DNA of 64,000 nt from Mycobacterium sp. 4858 (GTDB lineage: Bacteria > Actinomycetota > Actinomycetes > Mycobacteriales > Mycobacteriaceae), in assembly GCF_900240975.1 (NCBI RefSeq), contig NZ_LT968776.1, positions 1,550,001-1,614,000 on the forward strand, written 5' to 3'. The position numbers and the translations under genes were made by a program. The notes beneath the pieces were generated by a model that worked only from the letters and a program-made list of their open reading frames with translations, was not told where the DNA came from and did no database searches. Below are positions 41,116 to 49,615 of the stretch, one piece after another (within the stretch, counting starts at the first letter, position 1; every line of letters begins with the position of its first letter).

Positions 41116-42558
41116 TCACCCGCCCCAGCGGTAGTCGCCGTCGACCAGCTCGCGGGTGCGCTCGAAGAAGGTGCGCCCGCTGTAAGGCAGTTGGGTGACC
41201 ACCTTCCCGCTGGGATGCCGGAAATAGTTGTCGCACGCCAGCCACACCTTGCCCGTCATGGCGGCCTGGATCTCGTCGTTGTAGCGGCGCTGCGCGTCGG
41301 GTGCCACCTCGACGGTGCGCGCGGCGCGGCGGTTCATGACGTCGAGGATGCGGCGGACGAACGTCGTCTGCGCCTCGTGGATGTAGATGATCGAGTTGAC
41401 GCCGTTGGTGTTGGGGCCGTACAGCGTGAAGAAGTTCGGGTAGCCGGCCACCAGCGTGCCCAGGTAGGCCTCGGCGCCGTCGCTCCAGACGTCGGCGAGA
41501 CGATGGCCGCCGGTTCCGTACACGTCGATGCTGGCCAGGTAGTCGGCGGCGGTGAACCCGGTGCCGTAGACGATGGTGTCGACGCGGTGCTCGACGCCGT
41601 CGGCGGTGCGCACCCCGCGCTCGGTCAGCTCGGCGATCGGGGTCGTCTCCAGGGAGACGTTGGGCAGCGCGAACGTGGGGTACCAGTCGCGTGACATCAA
41701 CGGCCGCTTGCAGCCGGCGGGGTAGTCCGGCGTCAGCTTGGCCCGCAGCTGCGGGTCGGCGACCTTGCGCATGAGGTAGCTGCGGGCCAGCTCGGTCGCC
41801 TCCCGGGTCTGGGCGTCGTCGACGTCGAAGCTGGCCGACTCGTAGGCGGCGAAGGCCTCGTCGCGCAGCTTGCGCGCCGCGGCCGGGTCGCGTTCGAACA
41901 GCTCGTGCTGCTCGGGGGTGAACGGGAAGTCGAACCGGGGCGCGATCCAGATCGGCGTCCGCTGAAACACGGTCAGGTGCGCGGTGTTCGGGGCGATCGC
42001 CGGCACGTACTGGATCGCGCTGGCGCCGGTGCCGATGGAGGCCACCCGCTCCCCGGCCGTCGACTTGCTGTGGTCCCAGCGCGCCGAGTGGAAGCGGCGG
42101 CCCCGGAACCGCTGCGTCCCGGGGATGTCCGGGATGTGAGGCACGTCGAGCATTCCCACGGCGCTGACCACCACGTCGAACTCGTGCTCGGCCCCGCTGT
42201 CGTCGGTCAGTGTCCAGCGGCGCCGGGTGTCCGACCAGCGCGCGGTGGTGATCGCGGTGTTCGCCCGCAGGTGCGCGCCCAGCCCGTGCCGGGTGGCCAC
42301 GGTCTCGAGGTAGGCCAGGATCTCGGGCTGGTTGGCGTAGGTCTTGCTCCACCGCGGGTTGGGCGCGAACGAATACGAATACAGGTGCGACGGGACGTCG
42401 CACGCCGCGCCCGGGAAGGTGTTGTGCCGCCAGGTCCCGCCGAAGCCGTCGGCCCGGTCGAAGAGGGTGAACCGGTAGCCGCCCTCGGCCAGCTGGATGC
42501 CCATGGCGATGCCGCCGGCGCCCGCGCCGATGATCCCGACGGTCGGCTGCTCACCCAT
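41116..42558 (-). CDS. Flavin-containing (Baeyer-Villiger-type) monooxygenase
   Basis: A 480-residue enzyme with an N-terminal FAD motif GIIGAGAGGIAMG (8-20), the Baeyer-Villiger fingerprint F-x-G-x3-H-x3-W in FRGRRFHSARW, and the NADPH motif SIGTGASAIQ. It should insert oxygen next to ketones or oxidise heteroatoms; the substrate is unknown. Its ATG directly follows the TGA of the VOC gene, so the two are cotranscribed. The 155 bp downstream of its stop, up to the cupin gene, show no convincing gene. Confidence 0.9.
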   Translation of the reverse strand: MGEQPTVGIIGAGAGGIAMGIQLAEGGYRFTLFDRADGFGGTWRHNTFPGAACDVPSHLYSYSFAPNPRWSKTYANQPEILAYLETVATRHGLGAHLRANTAITTARWSDTRRRWTLTDDSGAEHEFDVVVSAVGMLDVPHIPDIPGTQRFRGRRFHSARWDHSKSTAGERVASIGTGASAIQYVPAIAPNTAHLTVFQRTPIWIAPRFDFPFTPEQHELFERDPAAARKLRDEAFAAYESASFDVDDAQTREATELARSYLMRKVADPQLRAKLTPDYPAGCKRPLMSRDWYPTFALPNVSLETTPIAELTERGVRTADGVEHRVDTIVYGTGFTAADYLASIDVYGTGGHRLADVWSDGAEAYLGTLVAGYPNFFTLYGPNTNGVNSIIYIHEAQTTFVRRILDVMNRRAARTVEVAPDAQRRYNDEIQAAMTGKVWLACDNYFRHPSGKVVTQLPYSGRTFFERTRELVDGDYRWGG

Positions 42559-43032
42559 TCAGGCCCATTGCGCGTAGTACGGTCGCCCCGGCCGGCTCTT
42601 CTCCACCAGGATGAACACCACACCCCAGGGGTCGGCGAACCATGTGGTGCGCACCCCGGCGACCTCCGCGATTCCGTTGACCAGGAAGCGCACCCCCCTG
42701 CGCTCCAGCTCCGCCCGGGTGGCGTCGAGGTCCGCACAGATCAGCCCGACGTGGGACAGCCCGTGATCGGTGAGGGCCCGGCCGCCGGCGCGCCCGTCTT
42801 CGCCGAGGTATTCGATGACCTCGAGCACCCGATCGCCGTCGTCGTCGAAGCCCACGATGGCCGCCTTCATGCTGGGATCAGCCACCAGCTCGCCCATGTC
42901 GTCGCGAATGGCGTTACCGGTCATGACATACGGCGGCGAAAGCACACGCAGGCCCAACACGTCGCGGTAGAACGCCACGGCGGCTTCGCAATCCGGAACG
43001 CACACGCCGGTGTGGGCCACTCCGGTAATCAC
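42559..43032 (-). CDS. VOC (glyoxalase/dioxygenase) family protein
   Basis: A 157-residue protein with paired beta-alpha-beta-beta-beta modules: GVAHTGVCVPDCEAAVAFYRDVLGL (about 4-28) and LSHVGLICADLDATRAELE (about 93-111). A histidine in each module and a glutamate near the C-terminus (ILVEKS) fit VOC metal ligands. The start is GTG 43032: TAGAGT (43045-43040) lies exactly 7 nt ahead, implying a leaderless mRNA. It forms an operon with the downstream monooxygenase and is divergent from moeA2; the substrate is unknown. Confidence 0.87.
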   Translation of the reverse strand: MITGVAHTGVCVPDCEAAVAFYRDVLGLRVLSPPYVMTGNAIRDDMGELVADPSMKAAIVGFDDDGDRVLEVIEYLGEDGRAGGRALTDHGLSHVGLICADLDATRAELERRGVRFLVNGIAEVAGVRTTWFADPWGVVFILVEKSRPGRPYYAQWA

Positions 43033-43105
43033 GTTCTCGACTCTACGTCGGACCGACCGCCTCACCGGGTCGGCCCGGGAAATCCGACCGGCCGATAATG
43101 GCCGG

Positions 43106-44311
43106 GTGCGGTCGGTAGCTGAGCATCAACGTGTCGTAGCCGAACTCATCCAGCCCCGGCCGGCGGTGACCGCCGCGCTGGCCGACGCGCAGGGGCTGGT
43201 CCTGGCCGAGGACGTGGTCGCGCGGCTGGCACTGCCGGTCTTCGACAACTCCGCGATGGACGGGTACGCGGTGCGGGCCGAGGAGACGTCCGGCGCCACA
43301 CCCGAGCACCCGGTGGTCCTCCAGGTCGCCGAGGACATTCCCGCCGGGCGCACCGACGAGTTGACGCTGAAGCCCAACACCGCGCATCGCATCATGACCG
43401 GCGCGCCGCTGCCCGCCGGTGCGACGGCCGTCGTCCCGGTCGAGGACACCGACGGCGGCGTGGCGGTCGTCTCGATCCGCGCGCCGCGCGCGGCCGGCGC
43501 GCACATCCGCCGGGCGGGCGAGGACGTCGCCCAGGGCACCACCGTGCTGCGACGGGGCCAGTTGGTGACCCCGGCCGTGCTGGGCCTGGCCGCGGCGCTG
43601 GGCATGGCCGAGCTGCCGGTGCTTCCGCGCCAGCGGGTGCTGGTGATGTCCACCGGGTCGGAGCTGGTGGCGCCGGGCAACCCGCTGCGGCCCGGTCAGA
43701 TCTACGAGTCCAACTCGATCATGCTGGCCGGGGCCGTGCGCGACGCCGGCGCCGAGGTGGTCGCCGTGGCGACCGCGGAAGACGACGTGGCGCAATTCAG
43801 CTCGGTCCTCGATCGCTACGCGGCCGACTGCGACCTGATCATCACCAGTGGCGGGGTGAGCGCCGGCGCCTACGAGGTGGTCAAGGACGCCTTCGGGCGC
43901 GCCGGCGACCAGGGCGTCGAGTTCGTCAAGGTGGCGATGCAGCCGGGCATGCCGCAAGGCATCGGCCGGGTGGCCGGCGCGACCATCGTCACCCTGCCGG
44001 GCAACCCGGTCAGCGCGCTGGTGTCCTTCGAGGTGTTCATCCGGCCCGCGCTGCGCGACGCCATGGGCCTGCCCGACCCCGACCGCCCACACCGGGCCGC
44101 CGTGCTCACCGAGTCGTTGACCTCGCCGCGCGGCAAGCGGCAATTCCGGCGCGCGGTGCTGGACCGCGACGCCGGCACCGTCACCAGTTACGGGCCGCCG
44201 GCGTCGCATCACCTCCGCTGGCTGGCGTCGGCGAATGCGCTGCTCGACATCCCCGAGGACGTCGTGGAGGTGTCGGAGGGGACCGAGCTTCAGGTCTGGG
44301 ACCTCACCTAA
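43106..44311 (+). CDS. moeA2: Molybdopterin molybdenumtransferase MoeA2
   Basis: A 401-residue enzyme inserting molybdate into adenylylated molybdopterin. Signatures are LPVFDNSAMDGYAVRAEE (about 43-60), HRIMTGAPLPAGATAVVPVEDT, the MoCF domain LIITSGGVSAGAYEVVK and LPGNPVSALVSFEVF. GTG 43106 is chosen for length and because GATAAT (43094-43099) lies six bases ahead, a leaderless arrangement. It precedes psd by 128 bp, matching Rv0438c-Rv0437c. Confidence 0.94.
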   Translation: MRSVAEHQRVVAELIQPRPAVTAALADAQGLVLAEDVVARLALPVFDNSAMDGYAVRAEETSGATPEHPVVLQVAEDIPAGRTDELTLKPNTAHRIMTGAPLPAGATAVVPVEDTDGGVAVVSIRAPRAAGAHIRRAGEDVAQGTTVLRRGQLVTPAVLGLAAALGMAELPVLPRQRVLVMSTGSELVAPGNPLRPGQIYESNSIMLAGAVRDAGAEVVAVATAEDDVAQFSSVLDRYAADCDLIITSGGVSAGAYEVVKDAFGRAGDQGVEFVKVAMQPGMPQGIGRVAGATIVTLPGNPVSALVSFEVFIRPALRDAMGLPDPDRPHRAAVLTESLTSPRGKRQFRRAVLDRDAGTVTSYGPPASHHLRWLASANALLDIPEDVVEVSEGTELQVWDLT

Positions 44312-44427
44312 CCCCCGGTGACGGCCGTCTTGGCCCGGCGCAGCCGCGGCGCCGTCTCGTCGTTGGCATGCATGTCGAGGGTGGGCGTTCCCCCTGCGGG
44401 CGGGAACCAACCGGCCCCCGCCTTTCG

Positions 44428-44442
44428 TAAGATGGCCGCGTG
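44428..44442 (+). promoter_or_regulatory. Leaderless promoter and GTG upstream of psd
   Basis: TAAGAT (-10, 44428-44433) is followed 6 nt later by GTG 44440, which opens MARRPRP, the usual first residues of mycobacterial Psd. This frame does not join the main psd frame without a shift. Confidence 0.55.
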
Positions 44443-44506
44443 GCACGACGCCCCCGCCCATCCCGTCCCGGGGCCTGGGAGTTGTTTATAAGAGCCAGCC
44501 CCGGCG

Positions 44507-45133
44507 TTGCCTCCGGCCGGCCGCCCGTTCATCGCCGGCGGGCTGGCGGTGGCGCTGGCCGGCCGCAGGCACCGCTGGGTGCGGCGGGCCGGCCTGCTGG
44601 CGGCGGCCGCCTGCGCGGGCTTCTTCCGCCACCCGCCGAGGGTGCCGCCGGCCCGGCCGGGCGCGATCGTCGCGCCCGCCGACGGGGTGGTCTGCGTCAT
44701 CGACTCCGCCGCCCCGCCCGCCGAACTCGGCATGGGCGACGCGCTCCTGCCGCGGGTCAGCATCTTCCTCTCGCTGCTCGACGCCCACGTGCAGCGCGCG
44801 CCGGTGAGCGGCGAGGTGATCGCCGTGGAGCACCGGCCCGGCCGGTTCGGGTCGGCGGATCTCGCCGCGGCGAGCACCGAGAACGAGCGCACCAGCCTGC
44901 GGATCCGGACGCCCAGCGGCGCGGAGGTGGTGGCGGTGCAGGTCGCCGGCCTGCTGGCGCGGCGCATCATCTGCGACGCGCGCGTCGGGGACAAGCTGAC
45001 CATCGGGGACACCTACGGCCTGATCCGGTTCGGCTCCCGGCTCGACACCTACCTCCCGGCGGGCGCCGACCCGCTGGTCCGAGAGGGCCAGCGCGCGATC
45101 GCCGGCGAAACCATGCTGGCCGAACTGCCATGA
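44507..45133 (+). CDS. psd: Phosphatidylserine decarboxylase Psd (5' end in doubt)
   Basis: The pyruvoyl-dependent decarboxylase converts phosphatidylserine to phosphatidylethanolamine. The readable frame from TTG 44507 gives 208 residues ([20 protein letters not shown]...), with the autocleavage Gly176-Ser177 in [10 protein letters not shown] and the conserved [13 protein letters not shown] and ENERTS segments. The expected N-terminus (MARRPRP...) is instead encoded from GTG 44440 in another frame, behind a good leaderless promoter, and TAA at 44489 blocks this frame upstream. A one-base shift near 44505-44512 would join them, so the gene is either frameshifted, misread or started at TTG. 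It overlaps pssA by 3 nt. Confidence 0.85.
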   Translation: MPPAGRPFIAGGLAVALAGRRHRWVRRAGLLAAAACAGFFRHPPRVPPARPGAIVAPADGVVCVIDSAAPPAELGMGDALLPRVSIFLSLLDAHVQRAPVSGEVIAVEHRPGRFGSADLAAASTENERTSLRIRTPSGAEVVAVQVAGLLARRIICDARVGDKLTIGDTYGLIRFGSRLDTYLPAGADPLVREGQRAIAGETMLAELP

Positions 45134-45993
45134 TCAGCAAGCCGCGCGGCAGGCGGCCGGTCAACCTGCAGATCCTGCCCAGCGCGATGACCGTGCTGTC
45201 CATCTGCGCGGGCCTGACCGCGATCCGGTTCGCCCTCGAGCATCAGCCCAAGGCCGCGATGGCCTTGATCGCCGCGGCCGCCATCCTGGACGGGCTGGAC
45301 GGCCGGGTGGCCCGCCTCCTGGACGCCCAGTCGCGCATGGGCGAGGAGATCGACTCGCTGGCCGACGCGGTGAACTTCGGGGTGACGCCGTCGATTGTCA
45401 TCTACGTGACGATGCTGACGAAGTCGCCGGCCGGCTGGGTGGTGATCCTGCTCTACGCGGTGTGCGTGGTGTTGCGGCTGGCCCGGTACAACGCGCTGCA
45501 GGCCGACGGCAGCCAGCCCGCCTACACGCACGAGTTCTTCGTCGGCATGCCGGCGCCGGCGGGCGCCGTGTCGATGATCGGGCTCATCGGGCTCAAGTTG
45601 CAGTTCGGCGAGGGCTGGTGGACCTCGACGACGTTCCTGTGCATCTGGATCACGGGGACGTCGATGCTGATGATCAGCAAGATCCCGATGCGCAAGATGC
45701 ACGCCGCGGCGGTGCCCCCCAGCTGGGCCGCGCCGCTGCTGGCGCTGCTGGCGATCTGCGCGGCCGCGGCCGTGCTCGCGCCCTACGTCCTGATCTGGGT
45801 GATCATCGTCGCCTACCTCTGCCACGTGCCGTTCGCGGTCCGCAACCAGCGCTGGCTGGCCGCCCACCCCGAGGCGTGGTCCGACGAGCCCAAGCAGCGC
45901 CGCGCCGCCCGCCGCGCGATCCGCCGGGCGCAACCGCACCGCCGGTCGATGGCGCGGCTCGGGCTGCACAAGCCGGGTGGGCGCCTGCGATGA
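45130..45993 (+). CDS. pssA: CDP-diacylglycerol-serine O-phosphatidyltransferase PssA
   Basis: An integral membrane enzyme making phosphatidylserine, the substrate of the preceding psd product. The 287 residues carry the full CDP-alcohol phosphotransferase motif from D54 ([12 protein letters not shown]...) through G71, D75 and D79, and about seven membrane helices, ending in a long basic cytoplasmic tail. The ATG overlaps the psd stop and its own stop overlaps the next ATG (ATGA), so psd, pssA and the ATPase gene are translationally coupled. Confidence 0.95.
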   Translation: MISKPRGRRPVNLQILPSAMTVLSICAGLTAIRFALEHQPKAAMALIAAAAILDGLDGRVARLLDAQSRMGEEIDSLADAVNFGVTPSIVIYVTMLTKSPAGWVVILLYAVCVVLRLARYNALQADGSQPAYTHEFFVGMPAPAGAVSMIGLIGLKLQFGEGWWTSTTFLCIWITGTSMLMISKIPMRKMHAAAVPPSWAAPLLALLAICAAAAVLAPYVLIWVIIVAYLCHVPFAVRNQRWLAAHPEAWSDEPKQRRAARRAIRRAQPHRRSMARLGLHKPGGRLR

Positions 45994-48167
45994 GCCGGCC
46001 GGGCGACGATGCGGCCCGCCAGCTCACGCTCACCGCGCGGTTGAACACCGCCGCCGTCGATTCGCGCCGCGGCGTCGTCCGCCTGCACCCGAGCGCGGTT
46101 GCCGCGCTGGGCATCCGGGAGTGGGACGCGGTGGCGCTGACGGGCTCGCGCACCACGGCCGCGGTGGTGGGCCTGGCCGGCCCGGACACCCCGGTCGGCA
46201 CCGCCCTGCTCGACGACGTGACGCTGTCGAACGCGGGGCTGCGCGAGGGCACCGCGGTGATCGTCGGCGCGGTCACCGTCTACGGCGCCCGGTCGGTGAC
46301 GCTGTCCGGCTCGACGTTGGCCAGCCAGTCGATCTCGCCGGTCACCCTGCGGCAGGCCCTGCTGGGCAAGGTGCTGACCGTCGGCGACGCCGTGTCGCTG
46401 CTGCCCCGCGACCTGGGCCCGCCGTTCTCGACGTCGGGCGCCGCCCGCGCGCTGGCCGCCTCGGTCGGCATCAGCTGGACGTCGGAGCTGCTGACGGTCA
46501 CCGGCGTCGACCCGGCGGGACCGGTCAGCGTGCAGCCCAACTCGCTGGTCACCTGGGGCGCCGGTGTGCCGTCCGCGGCCGGGCCGTCGCAGGAGTTCGT
46601 CGACGTCGTCGGACCGGAGACCGTCGTCGAGGAACTGAAGGGATCGCAGCCGCAGGCTGCCAAGCTCGCCGAATGGCTCAAGCTCGCACTCGACGAGCCG
46701 CACCTGCTCAAGACGCTGGGCGCCGGCGCCAACCTCGGCGTGCTGGTGTCGGGCCCGGCCGGCGTCGGCAAGGTGACGCTGGTGCGCGCGGTCTGCGACG
46801 GCCGCCGGCTGGTGAAGCTGGACGGGCCGGAGGCCGGCGCGCTGAACGCCGAAGACCGGCTCAAGACGGTGAGCGCGGCGGTGCGTGCCGTCCGCAACGG
46901 CGGTGGCGTGCTGCTGATCACCGATGTCGACGCCCTGCTGCCCGCCACCCCCGAGCCGGTGGCCGCGCTGATCCTGGGCGAGCTCCGCACCGCGGTGGCC
47001 ACCGAGGGTGTCGCGCTGATCGCCACATCGGCCCGGCCCGACCAGCTCGACGCCCGGCTGCGCGCGCCCGACCTGTGCGACCGGGAGCTGAGCCTGCCCC
47101 TGCCCGACGCCGGCACCCGCAAGGCGCTCTTGGAGTCGCTGCTGAAGTCGGTACCCGCCGGCGACCTGGATCTGGTTGAGATCGCTTCCCGCACGCCTGG
47201 TTTCGTGGTCGCCGACCTCGCCGCGCTGGTGCGGGAGGCGGCGCTGCGGGCGGCGTCGCGCGCCAGCTCCGACGGCCGCCCGCCCGAGCTGAACCAGGAG
47301 GACCTGCTCGGGGCGCTGACCGTCATCCGGCCGCTGTCCCGTTCGGCCAGCGAGGAAGTGGCCGTCGGCAACGTCACCCTCAACGACGTCGGCGACATGG
47401 CCGAGGCCAGGCAGGCGCTCACCGAGGCCGTGTTGTGGCCCCTGCAGCATCCCGACACCTTCGCCCGGTTGGGCGTGGAACCGCCCCGCGGGGTGCTGCT
47501 GTACGGGCCGCCCGGCTGCGGCAAGACGTTCGTCGTGCGCGCGCTGGCCAGCACCGGGCAGCTGTCCGTGCACTCGGTCAAGGGCTCCGAGCTGATGGAC
47601 AAGTGGGTGGGCAGCTCGGAAAAGGCCGTCCGCGAACTGTTTCGGCGCGCCCGCGACTCCGCCCCGGCGCTGGTGTTCCTCGACGAGATCGACGCGCTGG
47701 CGCCGCGGCGCGGGCAGAGCTTCGACTCGGGCGTGACCGATCGGGTGGTGGCCGCGCTGCTGACCGAGCTCGACGGCGTCAACCCGCTACGCGACGTCGT
47801 CGTGCTGGGCGCCACCAACCGGCCGGACCTGATCGATCCCGCGCTGCTGCGCCCGGGCCGGCTCGAGCGGCGGGTGTTCATCGAACCGCCCGACGCCGCC
47901 GCCCGGCGCGAAATCCTGCGCACCGCGGGCAAATCCGTCCCGCTGAGCGACGACGTCGACCTCGACGAGGTCGCCGCCGGGCTCGACGGCTACAGCGCCG
48001 CCGACTGCGTGGCGCTGCTGCGGGAGGCGGCGCTGACGGCGATGCGGCGCTCCATCGACGCCACCGACGTGACGGCCGCCGACATCGCGGCCGCGCGCCA
48101 AATCGTGCGCCCCTCACTGGATCCCGGGCAGGTCCAGGCGCTACGCGCCTTCGCCGAAGGCCCGTAG
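45990..48167 (+). CDS. CDC48/VAT-like AAA+ ATPase (Rv0435c-like)
   Basis: A 725-residue protein: an N-terminal double-psi-barrel region (about 20-190) and two AAA+ modules. D1 (about 205-470) has a degenerate Walker A, GPAGVGK261-V262 where Thr/Ser is expected, and ITDVDALL in place of a DE-type Walker B, so it probably hydrolyses ATP poorly. D2 (about 480-720) is canonical: GPPGCGK512T, LVFLDEIDALAPRRG and ATNRPDLIDPALLRPGR. It should act as an unfoldase or segregase. Coupling to psd-pssA suggests membrane-protein or phospholipid-enzyme turnover, which is inference. Its 3' end overlaps a TetR gene on the other strand by 27 bp. Confidence 0.93.
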   Translation: MSRPGDDAARQLTLTARLNTAAVDSRRGVVRLHPSAVAALGIREWDAVALTGSRTTAAVVGLAGPDTPVGTALLDDVTLSNAGLREGTAVIVGAVTVYGARSVTLSGSTLASQSISPVTLRQALLGKVLTVGDAVSLLPRDLGPPFSTSGAARALAASVGISWTSELLTVTGVDPAGPVSVQPNSLVTWGAGVPSAAGPSQEFVDVVGPETVVEELKGSQPQAAKLAEWLKLALDEPHLLKTLGAGANLGVLVSGPAGVGKVTLVRAVCDGRRLVKLDGPEAGALNAEDRLKTVSAAVRAVRNGGGVLLITDVDALLPATPEPVAALILGELRTAVATEGVALIATSARPDQLDARLRAPDLCDRELSLPLPDAGTRKALLESLLKSVPAGDLDLVEIASRTPGFVVADLAALVREAALRAASRASSDGRPPELNQEDLLGALTVIRPLSRSASEEVAVGNVTLNDVGDMAEARQALTEAVLWPLQHPDTFARLGVEPPRGVLLYGPPGCGKTFVVRALASTGQLSVHSVKGSELMDKWVGSSEKAVRELFRRARDSAPALVFLDEIDALAPRRGQSFDSGVTDRVVAALLTELDGVNPLRDVVVLGATNRPDLIDPALLRPGRLERRVFIEPPDAAARREILRTAGKSVPLSDDVDLDEVAAGLDGYSAADCVALLREAALTAMRRSIDATDVTAADIAAARQIVRPSLDPGQVQALRAFAEGP

Positions 48168-48737
48168 CACGGCCCGCGCCGACGCCGCGACGTCGCGTTC
48201 CAGCCATTTCGGCATCGGGTCGTCATGGGCGTGGCGTCGGACCACGGCGTACGGCAGGTCCGCGACCGCCCGCGCGACGGCGTCGACGGACCGGGGCCCG
48301 CTGTTGCCGTACAGCCCGCGGGCCAGGGCCGCGATTCGCTCGGTCAGCGGGGCGTTCATCGCGGCCAGCGTCTCGCGGAACGCCGCGTCGGGTTCCTCGT
48401 CGAGCAGGTCACCGGGCCGGATCGTCAACAGCAGCCGGGCGTCGTCGGGCAGCTCGCGCGCGAAGCTGACGGCGGCCACGGCCATCGCCGTGGCGGTTTC
48501 CATCGGAGTCTGGCCGTCGGCGGCCAGCGCCCGCGCCTGGAACCGGTCCAGCGCGCGCAGCCACGCCGCCGTCAGGACGCCGTCGCGGTTGCCGAACCGG
48601 TGATAGAGCGTGCCCGCGGGGGCTCCGCTGGCCTTGGCGATCGCCGCGACGCTGGCCGCGCGCGGCCCGCCGTCGAGCACCAGGGCCCGGGCGGCGTCGA
48701 GGATCACGTCGGTTTCGTGCTTTCGCGGAGGTGCCAC
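48141..48737 (-). CDS. TetR regulator divergent from a START-like protein
   Basis: A 198-residue TetR repressor with AASVAAIAKASGAPAGTLYHRFGNRDGVL (about 26-54) as the DNA-binding region. It starts with GTG only 21 bp from the divergent START-like gene; the gap carries TTCC...GGAA dyads reaching into that gene's start codon. Repression of the divergent gene and autoregulation are likely. Its 3' end overlaps the ATPase gene. Confidence 0.87.
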   Translation of the reverse strand: MAPPRKHETDVILDAARALVLDGGPRAASVAAIAKASGAPAGTLYHRFGNRDGVLTAAWLRALDRFQARALAADGQTPMETATAMAVAAVSFARELPDDARLLLTIRPGDLLDEEPDAAFRETLAAMNAPLTERIAALARGLYGNSGPRSVDAVARAVADLPYAVVRRHAHDDPMPKWLERDVAASARAVLRAFGEGA

Positions 48738-48745
48738 GATCTAGT

Positions 48746-48764
48746 ACATTCCTTCTATATGGAA
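48746..48764. promoter_or_regulatory. TTCC-N8-GGAA operator candidate
   Basis: TTCCTTCTATATGGAA spans the start codon (48759) of the START-like gene in a 21-bp divergent gap. A TetR dimer bound here would block both promoters or the ribosome start. Confidence 0.45.
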
Positions 48765-49556
48765 CGATTATCCTATATCGATGAGCATGCCATAACAGTC
48801 GACGCGAGCCGTGGCGACACGTGGTCGGCACTCTTAGCGGTACTGTGCCGGGACCCCGGCGATCCATCGACCGTGCCGCCCGGTTTCGTGCTGGACGGGG
48901 CGCGGGCGCCGGAGTGGTTCGCGCTCAAGGGCAGGCACCCGTTCGCGGTGTACCGCTGGGTGTTCGAGCTGGAGGACGCGGCGCCGGGGCGCACCCGGGT
49001 GCGCGCGGCGACCTGGGCGGCCTTCCCGGGCGCGCACGGGAAGGCCTACCGGGCGCTGGTCATCGGCACGGGCGGTCACCGCGTCGTCACGCGGTGGACG
49101 CTGAAACGCGTCGCCAGCGCCGCCGCGCACGCCGACTACGCCGACGTGTTCGAAGTGCCCCTCCCGCAAGGCGACTCACGCACCGCCGAGGAGACGTTCC
49201 GCGACGCCCTGCGGGATGCGCCGGGTGGGGGCGTGATCTTGTGGATCCACCGCCACCTGCTGAGGTTCGACCTCGGGCCGGTCTCGTCGCCCGATCACAT
49301 CATCGGCTGGACGATCGCGCGCTCGGATCGCGACGAGCTCGTGCTGACCGCCCGGGGTCCGCTGATGCGCGGTGAGCTGACGCTGCGGCGCCACGACGGC
49401 CGGCGCGCCGGCCTCACCACCCGCGTGCATTATTGCCACAGGTTCACCGCCCGCGCGGTCTGGGCCGTCGTCGGCCCGCTGCATCGGGCCGTGGCGCCGC
49501 GGCTGATGGCACGCGCCGCACGGTACGACCTCACGGCGACGGCCGGGCAGTCCTGA
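48759..49556 (+). CDS. START-like/DUF2867 protein
   Basis: A 265-residue protein with two halves: an N-terminal SRPBCC-like domain (ITVDASRGDTWSALLAVL, about residues 11-28) and a C-terminal DUF2867-like domain (DHIIGWTIARSDRDELVLTARG, then TRVHYCHRFTARAVWAVV and a final helix). Such proteins bind hydrophobic ligands. The MFS exporter that follows after 59 bp may export such a ligand. Function unknown. Confidence 0.78.
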   Translation: MERLSYIDEHAITVDASRGDTWSALLAVLCRDPGDPSTVPPGFVLDGARAPEWFALKGRHPFAVYRWVFELEDAAPGRTRVRAATWAAFPGAHGKAYRALVIGTGGHRVVTRWTLKRVASAAAHADYADVFEVPLPQGDSRTAEETFRDALRDAPGGGVILWIHRHLLRFDLGPVSSPDHIIGWTIARSDRDELVLTARGPLMRGELTLRRHDGRRAGLTTRVHYCHRFTARAVWAVVGPLHRAVAPRLMARAARYDLTATAGQS

Positions 49557-49615
49557 ACCCTTCGCCCGGGTGTCTCGTAACCAGTTCACATACCCCTTGG
49601 CATGGACGGATTGCG

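Noticed and set aside
40974..41198. Possible small plus-strand gene (GTG, basic 74-residue product)
   Set aside because: It overlaps the 3' end of the monooxygenase in antisense, has no family resemblance and no clear ribosome-binding site; at best a gene remnant.
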